Shown: positions 36,843 to 46,562, numbered from the stretch's first letter. The stretch is 58,439 bases of DNA from an uncultured Methylophilaceae bacterium (GCA_903870165.1 CAIQBW010000028.1:1-58439), one strand, 5' to 3'. Program-made: numbers and translations. The notes: generated by a model not told the origin, from the sequence alone.

Positions 36843-37220
36843 ATGATTTACGGTGTTGGAACAGACTTGGTTGAAGTGGCGCGAATTCAAGATTCGTTAG
36901 ATCGTTTTGGTGATCACTTTGCGATGCGAGTGTTGAGCGAGCGCGAGATGCAAGAGTTTCAATTATCCAATACCAAAGCGCGTTTCTTAGCAAAACGTTT
37001 TGCTGCCAAAGAGGCCTTTGCAAAAGCTCTCGGAACAGGCATTCGCAAGCCGGCGACGTTTGAAAATATTGGTGTAGGTCATGATGATTTAGGAAAGCCG
37101 GTATTTGATTTGGCGATTGAGTTGCAAGCTTGCTTAGAAGCAAAAAATATCAAGTTTGCACATCTTTCCATCTCAGATGAAAAGGCATTTGCAACCGCTT
37201 TTGTTGTGCTAGAAAAGTAA
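36843..37220 (+). CDS. acpS: holo-[acyl-carrier-protein] synthase
   Basis: 125 residues. It opens G-V-G-T-D-L-V-E-V-A-R-I, whose Asp binds Mg, and has R-F-L-A-K-R-F-A-A-K-E-A-F-A-K-A-L-G with the second acidic ligand. It transfers 4'-phosphopantetheine to ACP. It starts 3 bases after pdxJ, a common pairing. Confidence 0.96.
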   Translation: MIYGVGTDLVEVARIQDSLDRFGDHFAMRVLSEREMQEFQLSNTKARFLAKRFAAKEAFAKALGTGIRKPATFENIGVGHDDLGKPVFDLAIELQACLEAKNIKFAHLSISDEKAFATAFVVLEK

Positions 37221-37222
37221 AT

Positions 37223-38023
37223 ATGCTCGAAATTGATTCGCCAGATTATGAACGTCGCTTTAGCGGCGTTCGCCGTTTATACGGACAGCAAGGCCTAGAA
37301 AAACTTCAGGCTGCGAAAGTCTGTGTTATCGGAATAGGCGGTGTGGGCTCTTGGGCGGTTGAAGCATTGGCAAGAAGCGCTGTTGGACATATCACGCTGA
37401 TTGATTTAGATAATATTGCCGAATCCAATGTAAACCGCCAACTCCACGCAATAGATGGTGCTTTTGGTATCGCTAAAGTGACTGCCATGGCAGAGCGTAT
37501 CAAAGCGATCAATCCTGCTTGTGTGATTAAAGAGATTGAGGATTTTGTGACGCCAGACAATGTGGCCGAGATGCTGAATAGCGCTTTTGATATGGTACTA
37601 GATGCTATCGACGATGCGAAAGCAAAAGTGTCGATTGCTGCCTATTGCAAGAACAATAATATCCCCCTTGTTACCGTTGGCGGCGCAGGTGGTAGGCAGG
37701 ATCCTACCAAAATCAAGCAAGGGGATTTATCCCAAGTGGTAGGCGATAGGTTGCTAGCCAAAGTGCGCAATCAATTACGCCGTGATCATCAGTTTCCAAA
37801 GGCACCAACTAGCCATAAAAAGAGCGCGGCTAAGTTTGGTATCACAGCAGTTTATTCTGATGAGCAAGTCTTACAACCAAATGCAGACGTCGAAGTAAGT
37901 TGCGAGGTTGATAATGCCATTACTGGCTTAAATTGTTCGGGCTACGGTTCATCCGTGTGTGTTACAGCCCCTTTTGGGATGACCGCTGCAGCGATTGTGC
38001 TAAATCAGCTAATTGGGCTTTAG
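37223..38023 (+). CDS. tcdA: tRNA threonylcarbamoyladenosine dehydratase TcdA (CsdL)
   Basis: 266 residues of the ThiF/E1-like fold. The ATP-binding G-I-G-G-V-G-S-W-A-V-E-A-L-A-R-S and D-L-D-N-I-A-E-S-N-V-N-R-Q motifs and the late S-G-Y-G-S-S-V-C-V-T-A-P-F-G tract are typical. It dehydrates t6A to the cyclic ct6A form at tRNA position 37. It starts 2 bases after acpS. Confidence 0.92.
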   Translation: MLEIDSPDYERRFSGVRRLYGQQGLEKLQAAKVCVIGIGGVGSWAVEALARSAVGHITLIDLDNIAESNVNRQLHAIDGAFGIAKVTAMAERIKAINPACVIKEIEDFVTPDNVAEMLNSAFDMVLDAIDDAKAKVSIAAYCKNNNIPLVTVGGAGGRQDPTKIKQGDLSQVVGDRLLAKVRNQLRRDHQFPKAPTSHKKSAAKFGITAVYSDEQVLQPNADVEVSCEVDNAITGLNCSGYGSSVCVTAPFGMTAAAIVLNQLIGL

Positions 38024-38025
38024 CA

Positions 38026-38148
38026 TTAAGATTCTTCTTGGCTCTTTTTGTAGAAGTAAGTCCACAAGTAGCCCATGATGACAAAAATCAACACTAAGCA
38101 AAGCACGCTAAGTTGGCCTGGTAAGGTTTGGAATAGTACTTTCAACAT
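38026..38148 (-). CDS. small membrane protein (DUF3149-like), 40 aa
   Basis: The ATG at 38148 has GGAG eight bases upstream. The 40 residues are M-L-K-V-L-F-Q, one membrane segment (L-S-V-L-C-L-V-L-I-F-V-I-M-G-Y-L-W), then Y-F-Y-K-K-S-Q-E-E-S. Size and layout match DUF3149 microproteins, whose function is unknown. It converges with tcdA, ending two bases from its stop. A longer frame up to 38220 exists but lacks a ribosome site. Confidence 0.6.
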   Translation of the reverse strand: MLKVLFQTLPGQLSVLCLVLIFVIMGYLWTYFYKKSQEES

Positions 38149-38252
38149 CGCAATATCTCCAATAAACAACAACACTCTGATCATAACCCTCTGTCTCATG
38201 GCAATATTGATGCAGGTCAATTCAACTCCTTAAAAAACTACTCTAATAGGCT

Positions 38253-38281
38253 CTTGAAATAAACGTGATTATCCCCATCTA
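38253..38281 (+). promoter_or_regulatory. sigma-32 heat-shock promoter of htpG
   Basis: CTTGAAA (38253-38259), 13 bases, CCCCATCTA (38273-38281) matches the RpoH consensus CTTGAAA-N11-16-CCCCATnTA at every defined base. The start would be about 38288, 36 bases before htpG. Confidence 0.92.
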
Positions 38282-38323
38282 GAATTTATCGTTTTTTTTA
38301 CCCGCAATTTAGGAGCTTTCAAC

Positions 38324-40213
38324 ATGGCGAAGTCGTCATCTCAAAAAGAAACTTTAGGTTTTCAAGCCGAAGTAAAACAGCTGCTTCAGCTGATGATTCA
38401 CTCTCTATACAGCAACAAAGAAATTGTTTTGCGAGAGTTAATTTCTAACGCTTCCGATGCTTCAGATAAGTTAAGGTTTTCTGCGCTTTCTGATAACACG
38501 CTTTACGGTGGCGATAGCGACTTAAAGATTCGGATTGCTTTTGATAAGGCGTCGAGGACATTGACGATTACTGATAACGGCATTGGTATGAGTCGTGCTG
38601 AGGTAATTGAAAACATCGGTACGATTGCGAAATCAGGCACAAAAGAATTCTTTAACTCACTCACTGGTGACCAAGCTAAAGATGCTAATTTGATTGGCCA
38701 GTTTGGTGTGGGCTTTTATTCAGCTTTTATCATTGCGGACAAAGTGACTTTAACCACGCTACGCGCCGGCGAAACTGAAGCGGTTAAGTGGGAGTCGGCA
38801 GGTGAGGGTGACTTTACTTTAGAAACTGCCGACAAGAAAACACGAGGGACCGAAATCGTCTTACATTTGCGTGAAGGAGAAGATGAATTCCTTAATGATT
38901 GGAAACTTAAATCCATCATTCGTAAATACTCAGACCACATCACGTTGCCTATTGTGATGAAGGCATCTGAATGGAAAGATGGCGAGCAAGTGCCAACAGA
39001 GGAAGACGAGACAGTTAATAAAGCTTCTGCTTTGTGGGCGCGCGCTAAAAGCGATGTGACTGAGGAAGAGTATCAAGATTTTTATAAGCACGTCTCGCAT
39101 GATTTTGAGAACCCATTGGCTTGGAGTCATAACCGCGTAGAAGGTAATCAAGAATATATTTCCTTGCTTTATGTGCCAAGCAAAGCCCCGTTTGATTTGT
39201 ACGACCGTGAACGCAGTCATGGCATTAAGCTTTACGTGAAGCGTGTATTTATTTTAGAAGATGCTGAAAAGCTTATGCCACAATATTTACGCTTCGTGCG
39301 TGGTGTGATTGATTCAGCTGATTTGCCTCTCAATGTTTCGCGAGAAATCTTGCAGCACTCAAAAGATATTGATGCGATTAAAGCTGCTTCAGTGAAGAAG
39401 GTGCTTGGCTTGCTAGAAGACTTGGCTGAACATAAGCCTAAGCAATATCAAGCATTCTGGGGCGAGTTCGGACGCGTCCTCAAAGAAGGTCCAGGCGAAG
39501 ACTTTGCTAACAAAGAAAAAATTGCAGGCTTGCTCCGCTTTGCCTCAACCAACTTGGACACAGAAGCACAAGTGGTTAGCTTTAAAGACTACATCGCTCG
39601 CATGAAAGAGGGTCAAGAAGCGATTTATTACATCACGGCTGATAGCTTTGCCGCAGCGCAACATAGCCCACATTTAGAAATTTTCCGTAAAAAAGGCATT
39701 GAAGTATTGTTGCTTTCTGACCGTGTGGATGAATGGATGTTGGGTGGCTTAACTGAGTTTGATGGTAAAAAATTGCAATCTATCGCTAAAGGCGACTTGG
39801 ACTTAGGTAAGCTCGAAGACGAAGCTGAAAAAGAAGCTAAGAAACAAGTGGAAGATGCTGCTAAAGATTTGATTGAAAGAGTAAAAGCAACCTTAGGCGA
39901 TCAAGTGAAAGAAGTGCGCGTAACGCATCGATTAACGGATTCCCCCGCTTGTTTAGTGGCAGGGGAGCATGATTTGTCAGGTAACTTGGAGCGTATGCTT
40001 AAAGCGGCAGGTCAAAAAACACCTGAAAGTAAACCAACCTTAGAAATTAATCCAACGCATGGTTTGGTTGAACGATTGAAAGCTGAAAACGATGAGGTGA
40101 AGTTTAACGACTTAGCTCACCTTTTATTTGACCAAGCCTTGTTGGCTGAGGGTGGTCAACTTAATGATCCTGCAAGCTTTGTAAAACGCATGAATAGCTT
40201 ATTAATTAGCTAA
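38324..40213 (+). CDS. htpG: molecular chaperone HtpG (Hsp90)
   Basis: 629 residues. The GHKL ATPase domain shows [15 protein letters not shown] and [11 protein letters not shown]. The middle domain has [16 protein letters not shown], and a C-terminal dimerisation domain follows. It is under a sigma-32 promoter and followed by a terminator, so it is a single-gene unit. Confidence 0.98.
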   Translation: MAKSSSQKETLGFQAEVKQLLQLMIHSLYSNKEIVLRELISNASDASDKLRFSALSDNTLYGGDSDLKIRIAFDKASRTLTITDNGIGMSRAEVIENIGTIAKSGTKEFFNSLTGDQAKDANLIGQFGVGFYSAFIIADKVTLTTLRAGETEAVKWESAGEGDFTLETADKKTRGTEIVLHLREGEDEFLNDWKLKSIIRKYSDHITLPIVMKASEWKDGEQVPTEEDETVNKASALWARAKSDVTEEEYQDFYKHVSHDFENPLAWSHNRVEGNQEYISLLYVPSKAPFDLYDRERSHGIKLYVKRVFILEDAEKLMPQYLRFVRGVIDSADLPLNVSREILQHSKDIDAIKAASVKKVLGLLEDLAEHKPKQYQAFWGEFGRVLKEGPGEDFANKEKIAGLLRFASTNLDTEAQVVSFKDYIARMKEGQEAIYYITADSFAAAQHSPHLEIFRKKGIEVLLLSDRVDEWMLGGLTEFDGKKLQSIAKGDLDLGKLEDEAEKEAKKQVEDAAKDLIERVKATLGDQVKEVRVTHRLTDSPACLVAGEHDLSGNLERMLKAAGQKTPESKPTLEINPTHGLVERLKAENDEVKFNDLAHLLFDQALLAEGGQLNDPASFVKRMNSLLIS

Positions 40214-40230
40214 TTCAAGCGAATATTCAA

Positions 40231-40265
40231 AGCCCTCTTGGCTCTTTGGCCTTGAGGGCTTTTTT
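40231..40265 (+). terminator. terminator after htpG
   Basis: AGCCCTC pairs with GAGGGCT, with a few more pairs (GGC/GCC) inside the loop. A run of T follows. Confidence 0.85.
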
Positions 40266-40389
40266 ATTGGTGCCGACATAAAAAAATAAATCGAAACTTC
40301 ACTCAGGCTTGCTTTTTGCTAGGGTAAAATTGCAACATTGAATCAATGCTGCATTTTGATGAATGCAATCTCACATAAAGAATTAAACG

Positions 40390-42894
40390 ATGACCACTCA
40401 AAAAACTCCGACTACACCTAAAAAAACGCGTGCTACAAAGGCCAAAAACGAAGTCTCAAGCGTGACTGATGTGAAAACCTCGGCTAAGCAAGCCTTGCAA
40501 AATCATTTGGTATATTCGATTTTTAAAACGGATGAGGTGGCAACGCCTCGTGATTGGTACTCAACTACGGCATATACCGTGCGAGACCATGTCATTGACC
40601 GTTGGGTTAAGACGGTTGAGGCTTATGCGGAGCAAGACCCTAAACGTGTTTATTATCTCTCACTTGAATTTTTGATTGGTCGAATGTTGTCCAACGCTGC
40701 ACTAAATTTGGGCGTAGAGCCTGAAGTGCGTGCGGGCTTAAACGCTTTAGGCCATAAGATGGAAAGCGTAGTAGAGATGGAGCCGGATGCAGCTTTGGGT
40801 AATGGGGGCTTAGGTCGCTTGGCAGCATGTTTTTTAGACTCGATGGCAACCATGGATATCCCGGGTACGGGGTATGGTATTCGTTATGAGTATGGCATGT
40901 TTAAGCAATCTATCAATCAAGGTCAGCAAATTGAAAACCCAGATAATTGGCTAAGGTATGGCAATATTTGGGAATTCCAACGTCCAGAGAGCACTTACAC
41001 GGTCCAGTTCTTTGGCAATGTAGTTGAATTTGAAAGTGAAAAAGGGGTTGAGTGCCACTGGGCAGATGCTGAGCATGTGGTGGCGATGGCTTACGATGTG
41101 CCGATTCCTGGTTATGACACACAAACCGTGAACAACTTACGCTTATGGTCTGCTAAAGCAGCTAAAGAGTTTGATTTGCGCCAGTTTAATGAAGGTAACT
41201 ACGAACGTGCCGTTGAAAGCCGTAACGTGACTGAAAGTATTTCGAAAGTGCTCTATCCAAATGATGCTTCTGCATCTGGTCGTGAGCTACGTTTGAAACA
41301 ACAGTATTTCTTTGTTTCAGCTTCTATCCAAGACATTCTTCATCGCTTCTTGCTCAAGCATAAAGACTGGAAAAAACTGCCTGATAAAATTGCCATTCAA
41401 TTGAACGATACACATCCTGCGATTGCAGTAGCCGAGATGATGTACCAATTAGTCGATGTGCATCAGATTGATTGGGATTTTGCTTGGAGCTTAGTGGGTA
41501 AGGTATTTGCATACACCAACCACACGTTAATGCCAGAGGCCCTAGAAACTTGGGCGGTTGATTTGTTCAGTCGTCTTTTGCCACGTCATCTACAAATCAT
41601 CTATCGCATTAATCACGAGTTCTTAGGGATGGTGAACCATCATTTCCCTGGCGATACTGATCTGCTAACGCGCGTTTCTATTATTGATGAAACTCACGGT
41701 CGCCGAGTTCGCATGGCACATTTAGCTGTCGTGGGTAGCCATACAGTCAATGGGGTTGCTGCGCTTCATAGCGAACTGCTTAAAACCACATTGTTTGCAG
41801 ACTTTAACCGTATCTATCCAACAAAATTTGTGAATGTGACAAACGGCATTACACCGCGCCGATGGCTCAATCAATGCAATCCAGATTTAACCGCATTATT
41901 GACTAAAGCAATTGGCACAGGTTTTCAGCGTGATTTAGATAAGCTCAAGCTCATCACGCCGCTTGCTGAAGATAAAGCATTTAGAAAAGCTTTCCGTGAG
42001 GTGAAACTCGCCAATAAAGTGCGTTTGGCAAACCGAATTGAAGATTTAACAGGCGTAAAACTAAATCCTCATAGTTTGTTTGATGTGCAAATTAAGCGGA
42101 TTCATGAATACAAACGTCAATTACTTAATGTCTTGCACGTAATTACTTTGTATAACCGTATTCGTTCAGGACAAGCTAAAGAGATTACGCCACGCACCGT
42201 TATTTTTGGGGGTAAAGCCGCGCCTGGCTATTGGATGGCTAAGCAAATCATTCGTCTCATTAACGATGTGGCGACCATTATCAATGATGACCCAGCGGTG
42301 GGCGATAAATTGAAAGTAGTGTTCTATCCCAACTATGAAGTTTCAGCGGCTGAATTATTGTTTCCAGGTAGTGATTTGTCGGAGCAAATTTCAACAGCGG
42401 GCACCGAGGCTTCTGGGACTGGTAACATGAAAATGGCGCTTAATGGTGCATTGACCATTGGCACTTTGGACGGTGCTAACGTTGAAATTAAAGAAGAGGT
42501 GGGCGATGAGAATATCTTTATCTTTGGTTTAACGACTGATGAAGTAGCGCAAACTAAAGCGGCGGGCTATAACCCATGGGATTACTACAATAGCAATGCT
42601 GAACTTAAACAGGTGTTGGATATGATTGCAAACGGCTTCTTTAATGTTGAGGAGCCAGATCGTTATCAAGCGATTTTTGATAATTTATTGCATAAGGGCG
42701 ACCACTATTTATTGCTCGCGGATTACGCGAGTTATGTTGCTACGCAAGATGCAGTAAGTGCCTTGTATCAAGACCAAGAGGAATGGTCTCGTCGTGCTAT
42801 CTTAAACGTGGCGCGAGTAGGTAAATTCTCTAGTGATCGCACCATTGGTGAATATGCTAAAAACATTTGGAATGTTGCGCCCGCAAAACGATAA
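40390..42894 (+). CDS. glgP: glycogen/maltodextrin phosphorylase
   Basis: 834 residues. Y-Y-L-S-L-E-F-L-I-G-R and N-G-G-L-G-R-L-A-A-C-F-L-D-S are at the N-terminal side. The PLP Lys is in E-A-S-G-T-G-N-M-K-M-A (about 681). It releases glucose 1-phosphate from alpha-1,4-glucan. The first 30 residues are a Lys/Thr-rich extension not needed for the fold. No other glg gene is adjacent. Confidence 0.95.
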   Translation: MTTQKTPTTPKKTRATKAKNEVSSVTDVKTSAKQALQNHLVYSIFKTDEVATPRDWYSTTAYTVRDHVIDRWVKTVEAYAEQDPKRVYYLSLEFLIGRMLSNAALNLGVEPEVRAGLNALGHKMESVVEMEPDAALGNGGLGRLAACFLDSMATMDIPGTGYGIRYEYGMFKQSINQGQQIENPDNWLRYGNIWEFQRPESTYTVQFFGNVVEFESEKGVECHWADAEHVVAMAYDVPIPGYDTQTVNNLRLWSAKAAKEFDLRQFNEGNYERAVESRNVTESISKVLYPNDASASGRELRLKQQYFFVSASIQDILHRFLLKHKDWKKLPDKIAIQLNDTHPAIAVAEMMYQLVDVHQIDWDFAWSLVGKVFAYTNHTLMPEALETWAVDLFSRLLPRHLQIIYRINHEFLGMVNHHFPGDTDLLTRVSIIDETHGRRVRMAHLAVVGSHTVNGVAALHSELLKTTLFADFNRIYPTKFVNVTNGITPRRWLNQCNPDLTALLTKAIGTGFQRDLDKLKLITPLAEDKAFRKAFREVKLANKVRLANRIEDLTGVKLNPHSLFDVQIKRIHEYKRQLLNVLHVITLYNRIRSGQAKEITPRTVIFGGKAAPGYWMAKQIIRLINDVATIINDDPAVGDKLKVVFYPNYEVSAAELLFPGSDLSEQISTAGTEASGTGNMKMALNGALTIGTLDGANVEIKEEVGDENIFIFGLTTDEVAQTKAAGYNPWDYYNSNAELKQVLDMIANGFFNVEEPDRYQAIFDNLLHKGDHYLLLADYASYVATQDAVSALYQDQEEWSRRAILNVARVGKFSSDRTIGEYAKNIWNVAPAKR

Positions 42895-42964
42895 ATTAAT
42901 CTAGAGTCGATGATGCTGCCGGTCTAGTTAGCTGTTTAATCCAAGCGTTTAAAGGTAAAACAAG

Positions 42965-43159
42965 GTCATCCGTTTGGTAGAGATTGTTGCACCTAAAGAA
43001 GGTCTAGCCGTTTGTGCAAATAGGCAAACAAAGACTTTCTGAGTTTTTTACAACAAACAAGCGACAGAGGAAGTGGTAAATACTGACCGCTATGGTCGCC
43101 CAGTGGGCGTATGACAATCCGACGTCGCCTTGGGGATGGCTTTACACCGGCAAGCTTAA
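42965..43159 (+). pseudogene. decayed staphylococcal-nuclease-like (SNase) gene
   Basis: One frame reads V-I-R-L-V-E-I-V-A-P-K-E-G, then N-R-Q-T-K-T-F, a TGA (43040), then V-F-Y-N-K-Q-A-T-E-E-V-V-N-T-D-R-Y-G-R-P-V-G-V, a second TGA (43112), and a short tail to 43159. This order matches SNase proteins: R-L-x-x-I-D-A-P-E, S-K-Q-x-L, then V-x-x-x-D-R-Y-G-R-x-V-G. The catalytic Asp of I-D-A-P-E is lost (I-V-A-P-K) and there is no start or signal peptide. The 293-base gap between glgP and the next gene holds nothing else. Confidence 0.65.
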
Positions 43160-43235
43160 AGATTAAGGCTGTTAAAAACCCTTTAGCTTGTTACAATCGC
43201 CTTTAGATAATCTTTTAAGCGATTTCTATTTTTTC

Positions 43236-43715
43236 ATGCGTCTCGTCGTTTCTATTTCTCAGCAAACTTTGACTGTGTTTAATGCGCAGAATGAAGTCCT
43301 TGCGTATTATTCTATCTCTACCGCCACAAAAGGCGTTGGCTCTGAAAAGAATAGTGGATGTACACCAATAGGCAAACATATCATCCGCGCCAAAATAGGT
43401 GATGGCGAGCCAATAGGAAGTGTCTTTGTTGGTAGACGCCCCACAGGTGAAATTTGCACGCCAGAGCTCATGAATGAATTTCCAAATCGCGATTGGATTT
43501 TGACCCGTGTTTTGTGGCTTTCTGGCACTGAAGTGGGTCTTAATCGTTTGGGTAATGTTGATACTATGCAGCGATATATTTACATCCACGGCACCCCAGA
43601 TAGTAATCCGATGGGCGTGATTGGCTCGCATGGCTGTGTACGTATGCGTAATGCTGACATCATGGCTTTGTTTGATAAGGTGGATGTCGGTGTCGAGGTC
43701 GATATTCAGCCATGA
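43236..43715 (+). CDS. L,D-transpeptidase-fold (YkuD/ErfK) protein without a signal peptide
   Basis: 159 residues from the ATG at 43236; a TTG at 43188 is possible. The YkuD core H-G-T-P-D-S-N-P-M-G-V-I-G-S-H-G-C-V-R-M has the catalytic His-x14-Ser-His-Gly-Cys-x-Arg pattern. No signal peptide or anchor is visible from either start, unlike the periplasmic cross-linking enzymes. It may be cytosolic, perhaps a carboxypeptidase on recycled murein peptides. It overlaps the permease gene by 4 bases. Confidence 0.88.
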   Translation: MRLVVSISQQTLTVFNAQNEVLAYYSISTATKGVGSEKNSGCTPIGKHIIRAKIGDGEPIGSVFVGRRPTGEICTPELMNEFPNRDWILTRVLWLSGTEVGLNRLGNVDTMQRYIYIHGTPDSNPMGVIGSHGCVRMRNADIMALFDKVDVGVEVDIQP

Positions 43716-44623
43716 TCAAGCGTTTCATTGGCATAGTACCAGTGCTGTTTGGCGTCGTATTGCTCACTTTTCTTTTAGTTCATTCGGTGCCAGGTGACCC
43801 AGTTGAGGTAATGTTGGGTGAATCGGCAAGCAGCGCAGATCGTATGCAACTCCGTGCAGATCTTGGCTTAGATCAGCCTATTTATGTGCAGTTTGGTGTT
43901 TATCTAAACAAACTGGCCCATGGTGATTTGGGTGTCTCCATTCATTCAAAAAAACCGATTGTTGATTTGCTCGCAGAGCGTTTGCCTGCCACTGCTAAAT
44001 TGGCTCTGCTCGCTTTGTCTTTTGCCATATTGATTGGTCTGCCTTTAGGGGTTGTTGCCGCCCTGAAGGTGAATCAATGGCCTGACAAATTAGCTAATTT
44101 TATAAGTCTTTCTATTTCTGCCATGCCACATTTTTGGATGGGGCCGATGTTAATGATGGTATTTGCACTATGGCTAGGCTTATTGCCTGTGAGTGGCATG
44201 GATAGAAGCGTTGCTATTATCTTGCCTGCATTAACTTTAGGGTTTGGCTTAGCGGCTATTTTGACCCGAATGACTCGCGCTAGCATGTTGGAAGTGTTGC
44301 ATGAGGATTTTGTTCGCACAGCTAGAGCTAAAGGGTTAGCTGAGCGATCTGTGGTTTTAAGGCACGTTCTTCGAGCGGCATTGTTGCCGATTGTCACTGT
44401 GCTTGGCTTGCAGTTGGGTAGTTTGTTGGCAGGTACTGTGATTACTGAAACCATATTTTCTTGGGATGGGATTGGCCGGTTGTTGGTTGAGTCTATTGAA
44501 AAGCGCGATTATCCTGTGACGCAAGCTTGTGTGCTTGTGGTGGCTTTGGTTTATGTAATGGTCAATTTAGCCACTGACATTATTTATATCAAAATAGACC
44601 CTCGCGTAAGGTTTGCCTCATGA
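43712..44623 (+). CDS. oligopeptide/dipeptide-type ABC transporter permease (OppB/DppB family)
   Basis: 303 residues with six membrane segments. The N-terminal F-L-L-V-H-S-V-P-G-D-P-V and the EAA loop (R-A-S-M-L-E-V-L-H-E-D-F-V-R-T-A-R-A-K-G-L) that docks with the ATPase are clear. It is a partner of the next gene. No binding protein or ATPase gene is in the window. Confidence 0.92.
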   Translation: MIKRFIGIVPVLFGVVLLTFLLVHSVPGDPVEVMLGESASSADRMQLRADLGLDQPIYVQFGVYLNKLAHGDLGVSIHSKKPIVDLLAERLPATAKLALLALSFAILIGLPLGVVAALKVNQWPDKLANFISLSISAMPHFWMGPMLMMVFALWLGLLPVSGMDRSVAIILPALTLGFGLAAILTRMTRASMLEVLHEDFVRTARAKGLAERSVVLRHVLRAALLPIVTVLGLQLGSLLAGTVITETIFSWDGIGRLLVESIEKRDYPVTQACVLVVALVYVMVNLATDIIYIKIDPRVRFAS

Positions 44624-45411
44624 GACTTAAATATTGGTCTGTTTGGGTATTAGCTTTGTGGATGCTTGCCGCGATTCTTGCAAGTTTTGTTGATCTTCAG
44701 CCTAATCAAATTCATTTGGATTTTATTTTGGCAAGGCCTTCTTTTGCACACTTGTTTGGTTTTGATGATTTGGGGCGTGATATTTTCCCACGCTTGCTAG
44801 CGGGCGCAAAAGTCTCGCTATTCGTTGTAGCGCTAGTCACAACTATGACTGCCACTTTTGGAATTATGCTGGGAATGGTTTCTGGATTCTATGGTGGATG
44901 GGTTGACCGTACTCTCATGCAAATCACCGATGTCTTTTTGGCTTTCCCTGGCATATTATTGGCGATTGCCTTTGCTGCAGTGTTAGGCGCGGGTTTAAGT
45001 AATCTTATATTAGCGCTTTGTATTACTTCATGGGTAGGCTATGCGCGACTAACACGTGCTCAAGTGCTCTCTTTAAGACAGCGTCAGCATGTCATGGCAG
45101 CTAAGTCTTTGGGGGCTTCAACGCTGCGTATCATGGTAAAACATATGTTGCCTTTGTTAGCTGCGCCTTTGCTGGTTGAGGCAACTTATAGCATGGCTGG
45201 TTTGGTGATCGCGGAATCGAGCCTGTCATTTTTGGGCTTGGGCATACAAGCACCAGATGCTTCTTGGGGTGCAATGTTACGCGATGGTGTGCGTTATATG
45301 CTGATTGCGCCACATTATGTGTTGGCGGTAGGTTTAAGTTTAATGTCGCTGGTTTTGGCGGTAAATGTATTAGGTGATCGTTTGCGCGATTATTTGGACG
45401 TAAGAGGATAA
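44620..45411 (+). CDS. oligopeptide/dipeptide-type ABC transporter permease (OppC/DppC family)
   Basis: 263 residues with five or six membrane segments. H-L-F-G-F-D-D-L-G-R-D-I-F and the EAA loop (M-A-A-K-S-L-G-A-S) mark it as DppC/OppC. It lacks the long N-terminal extension of many OppC proteins. It overlaps the partner permease by 4 bases and is 6 bases before nagZ, so transporter and glycosidase are co-expressed. Confidence 0.92.
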   Translation: MRLKYWSVWVLALWMLAAILASFVDLQPNQIHLDFILARPSFAHLFGFDDLGRDIFPRLLAGAKVSLFVVALVTTMTATFGIMLGMVSGFYGGWVDRTLMQITDVFLAFPGILLAIAFAAVLGAGLSNLILALCITSWVGYARLTRAQVLSLRQRQHVMAAKSLGASTLRIMVKHMLPLLAAPLLVEATYSMAGLVIAESSLSFLGLGIQAPDASWGAMLRDGVRYMLIAPHYVLAVGLSLMSLVLAVNVLGDRLRDYLDVRG

Positions 45412-45417
45412 AAATAA

Positions 45418-46461
45418 ATGACACTTGGCCCAGTGATGCTGGATGTGGTTGGTAAAGAACTCACCTCGGAAGATATTAAGCGATTGCAGCACCCTTTAGT
45501 AGGTGGCGTAATTTTGTTTTCACGTAACTTTGAATCGCCAGCGCAATTGAAGGCATTGACGGCAAGTATTCATGCGGTTCGCCAGCCGCCATTGTTAATT
45601 TCTGTCGACCATGAAGGTGGGCGGGTGCAGCGATTTAAAGATGGTTTTACTAAAATTCCGCCAATGCGTGAGTTTGGAAAAATTTGGGATGAAAATCCTA
45701 AAAAGGCGAAAGAGTTGGCAGAAGAAGCGGGTTGGATTTTAGCCGCTGAATTGCGAGCGGATGGTGTAGATTTTAGCTTTACGCCTGTTCTGGATATGGA
45801 TTACGGAGAAAGCCAAGTCATTGGAAATCGTGCGTTTCATGTCAAAGCTCAAGCTATTCATGAGCTTGCCTACGCTCTGATGCATGGCCTGAGACGTGGC
45901 GGTATGCCAGCGGTCGGCAAGCACTTTCCTGGACATGGATATGTGGTGGCAGACTCGCATGTGGCGATTCCTGTGGATGGGCGCGACTTTGATGAAATTG
46001 CCCAAAATGACATGCAGCCATTCCGTCAGATGATTGATGATGGCATTCAAGCGATTATGCCTGCCCATGTGATTTACCCTAAGGTGGATGAAAAGCCAGC
46101 AGGATTCTCACCGCGCTGGTTACAAAAAGTGCTAAGAGAGCGTTTGTCTTTTGATGGCGTCATTTTTAGTGATGACCTATCCATGGAGGGGGCTGGGGTG
46201 GCTGGTGATGTAACGGCGCGTGCCTTAGCTGCGCTAAATGCGGGTTGTGACATGGTGCTATTGTGCAATCAGCCAGATAAGGCGGATGAATTATTGGCAA
46301 ATCTAAAGTGGGATATGACGGGTGCAAGTCGAGCAAGGTTGGCGCGCATGCATGGTGGCCGAGCCCCCAAAGATATGGACCATTTACACGAAGATGCTGA
46401 GTTTGTTGCAGCGGTAAAACGTGTTGATTTAGTAGGTAAGTCTGAGCAGGATTTGTTTTGA
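45418..46461 (+). CDS. nagZ: beta-N-acetylhexosaminidase NagZ
   Basis: 347 residues, GH3 family. S-V-D-H-E-G-G-R-V-Q-R-F is near 59-70. K-H-F-P-G-H-G is near 167-173 with the S-H acid-base pair following. The nucleophile Asp is in F-S-D-D-L-S-M-E-G-A. It is cytosolic and removes GlcNAc from anhydromuropeptides in cell-wall recycling. Its operon partners are the YkuD protein and peptide permeases. Confidence 0.95.
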   Translation: MTLGPVMLDVVGKELTSEDIKRLQHPLVGGVILFSRNFESPAQLKALTASIHAVRQPPLLISVDHEGGRVQRFKDGFTKIPPMREFGKIWDENPKKAKELAEEAGWILAAELRADGVDFSFTPVLDMDYGESQVIGNRAFHVKAQAIHELAYALMHGLRRGGMPAVGKHFPGHGYVVADSHVAIPVDGRDFDEIAQNDMQPFRQMIDDGIQAIMPAHVIYPKVDEKPAGFSPRWLQKVLRERLSFDGVIFSDDLSMEGAGVAGDVTARALAALNAGCDMVLLCNQPDKADELLANLKWDMTGASRARLARMHGGRAPKDMDHLHEDAEFVAAVKRVDLVGKSEQDLF

Positions 46462-46491
46462 TTTTTTTAATAGATTGTCACAAAAATAGGC

Positions 46492-46520
46492 TTGAAACTT
46501 AATGATAAAGTCGCTATCTT
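46492..46520 (+). promoter_or_regulatory. sigma-70 promoter of the Bax-inhibitor-1 gene
   Basis: TTGAAA (46492-46497), a 17-base spacer and TATCTT (46515-46520) form a good promoter 43 bases before the ATG. Confidence 0.6.
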
Positions 46521-46562
46521 AAGTATGTCGCTCTTTGGCGATATTTTGATAAGGAAATTGTA

